Shown: positions 4,723-5,143 of the stretch, one piece after another
Position numbering within the stretch: the first letter of the stretch is position 1
Layout: every line of letters starts with the position of its first letter
NCBI GenBank assembly: GCA_964372465.1
Contig: CAYJRA010000035.1
Location: 1 to 5,143, forward strand
DNA length: 5,143 nt
From: JAGVVZ01 sp964372465
GTDB lineage: Archaea > Aenigmatarchaeota > Aenigmatarchaeia > CG10238-14
Direction of reading: 5' to 3'
Program-made: the position numbers and the translations under genes
Notes under the pieces: generated by a model
The model's input: only the letters and a program-made list of their open reading frames with translations
Databases searched by the model: none
What the model was told of the DNA's origin: nothing

Positions 4723-5143
4723 ATGAATCCAGAAGAAACATTACAAATTTGTAAAGACGCTCTTTATATAGCGAATGGTGTTCTCGTTTCGCTTGATGAT
4801 GAAGGAACTAAAATAGTTAGCTATGGACGGGATGTTGGTTTTTCAACTGTTGGGGATAAAACTATTTCACGATATCTAATAGATTTCTTCAGAAGACAAC
4901 ACCTTCCTGTAATACTATATAGTGAAGAAGTGAACATAGGAACAAAAAGAATGGAACTTGATAAGAATCCGAAAGGTATTATAACCATAGATGAAATTGA
5001 TGGCACGCACAATTATTTACGAGGAATATCACCTTATTGTACAGTTATTACAATATTCGATTCGCCTGAGCCATATTTTAGAGATGCCTTAGCATGTGGT
5101 ATTATAGAACATACGGAAAGAAGATTATGGTGGGCTGTGAGAG
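4723..5143 (+). CDS. Inositol-monophosphatase-family phosphatase, N-terminal half (3' end outside window)
   Basis: The frame is open from ATG 4723 to the window edge, giving 140 residues, about half of the roughly 250-aa family length. These Mg-dependent enzymes remove phosphate from inositol phosphate, fructose 1,6-bisphosphate or related sugar phosphates. The helical N-terminus is followed by VGDKTISRYLIDFF (43-56), then SEE (67-69) with a metal-ligand Glu. About 21 residues on comes TIDEIDGTHNYLRG (88-101), the signature normally written DPIDGTxNF, with D90 and D93 as ligands. Proline of the signature is Glu91 here, which is unusual. The end, ACGIIEHTERRLWWAV, matches the strand pair where the family usually has a GVVxxP-type segment. 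The third Asp of the metal site would lie beyond the window. Archaeal members are often both FBPase and IMPase; here a role in sugar-phosphate handling is plausible. Confidence 0.83.
   Translation, partial: MNPEETLQICKDALYIANGVLVSLDDEGTKIVSYGRDVGFSTVGDKTISRYLIDFFRRQHLPVILYSEEVNIGTKRMELDKNPKGIITIDEIDGTHNYLRGISPYCTVITIFDSPEPYFRDALACGIIEHTERRLWWAVR

Noticed and set aside
1..5143. tRNA, rRNA, CRISPR array, insertion sequence or attachment site
   Set aside because: I saw no cloverleaf, rRNA segment, regularly spaced repeat, transposase-like protein or long terminal inverted repeat.

Overview
The window looks like part of an AT-rich archaeal genome. This is inferred from sequence style, not from a marker gene. 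Most intact starts have no convincing Shine-Dalgarno sequence. Instead an AT-rich TATA-like box sits about 25-28 nt before the ATG, the arrangement expected for leaderless archaeal transcripts. Arg is mostly AGA and Ile is often ATA. A thaumarchaeon or a DPANN archaeon would fit, but the lineage cannot be fixed from this piece.

Layout: (1) 1-258 (+), the C-terminal end of a small cupin; (2) 274-1341 (-), a 355-aa protein I do not recognise, with a possible degenerate Nudix core; (3) 1391-2398 (+), an NAD-dependent extended-SDR nucleotide-sugar epimerase/dehydratase/decarboxylase, divergent from (2) across a 49-bp spacer with one central AT box; (4) 2450-3055 (-), a Nudix hydrolase whose box is altered in the manner of GDP-mannose mannosyl hydrolases; (5) 3182-3634 (+), a full-length FdtA/WxcM-like cupin related to (1); (6) 3683-4680 (+), a sugar-phosphate isomerase/epimerase-type TIM barrel split into two frames at an A_AAA_AAC heptamer directly followed by TAG; (7) 4723 to the window end (+), the N-terminal half of an inositol-monophosphatase-family enzyme.

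The common theme is nucleotide-sugar and sugar-phosphate chemistry: SDR sugar modification, sugar-isomerase cupins, NDP-sugar hydrolysis, sugar-phosphate isomerisation and sugar-phosphate dephosphorylation. This suggests a surface-glycan or unusual-sugar locus. No glycosyltransferase, aminotransferase or transporter lies in the window, so the end product cannot be named. Strand switching and separate promoter-like boxes suggest mostly single-gene transcripts rather than one operon.

The most notable feature is the split TIM-barrel gene. The -1 frame is open only from 4414, so the frame change must fall within 4414-4438, and the only slippery heptamer there is the canonical one at 4429-4435. 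It is either a programmed -1 frameshift, a recent one-base deletion, or a homopolymer sequencing error; the sequence alone does not decide.
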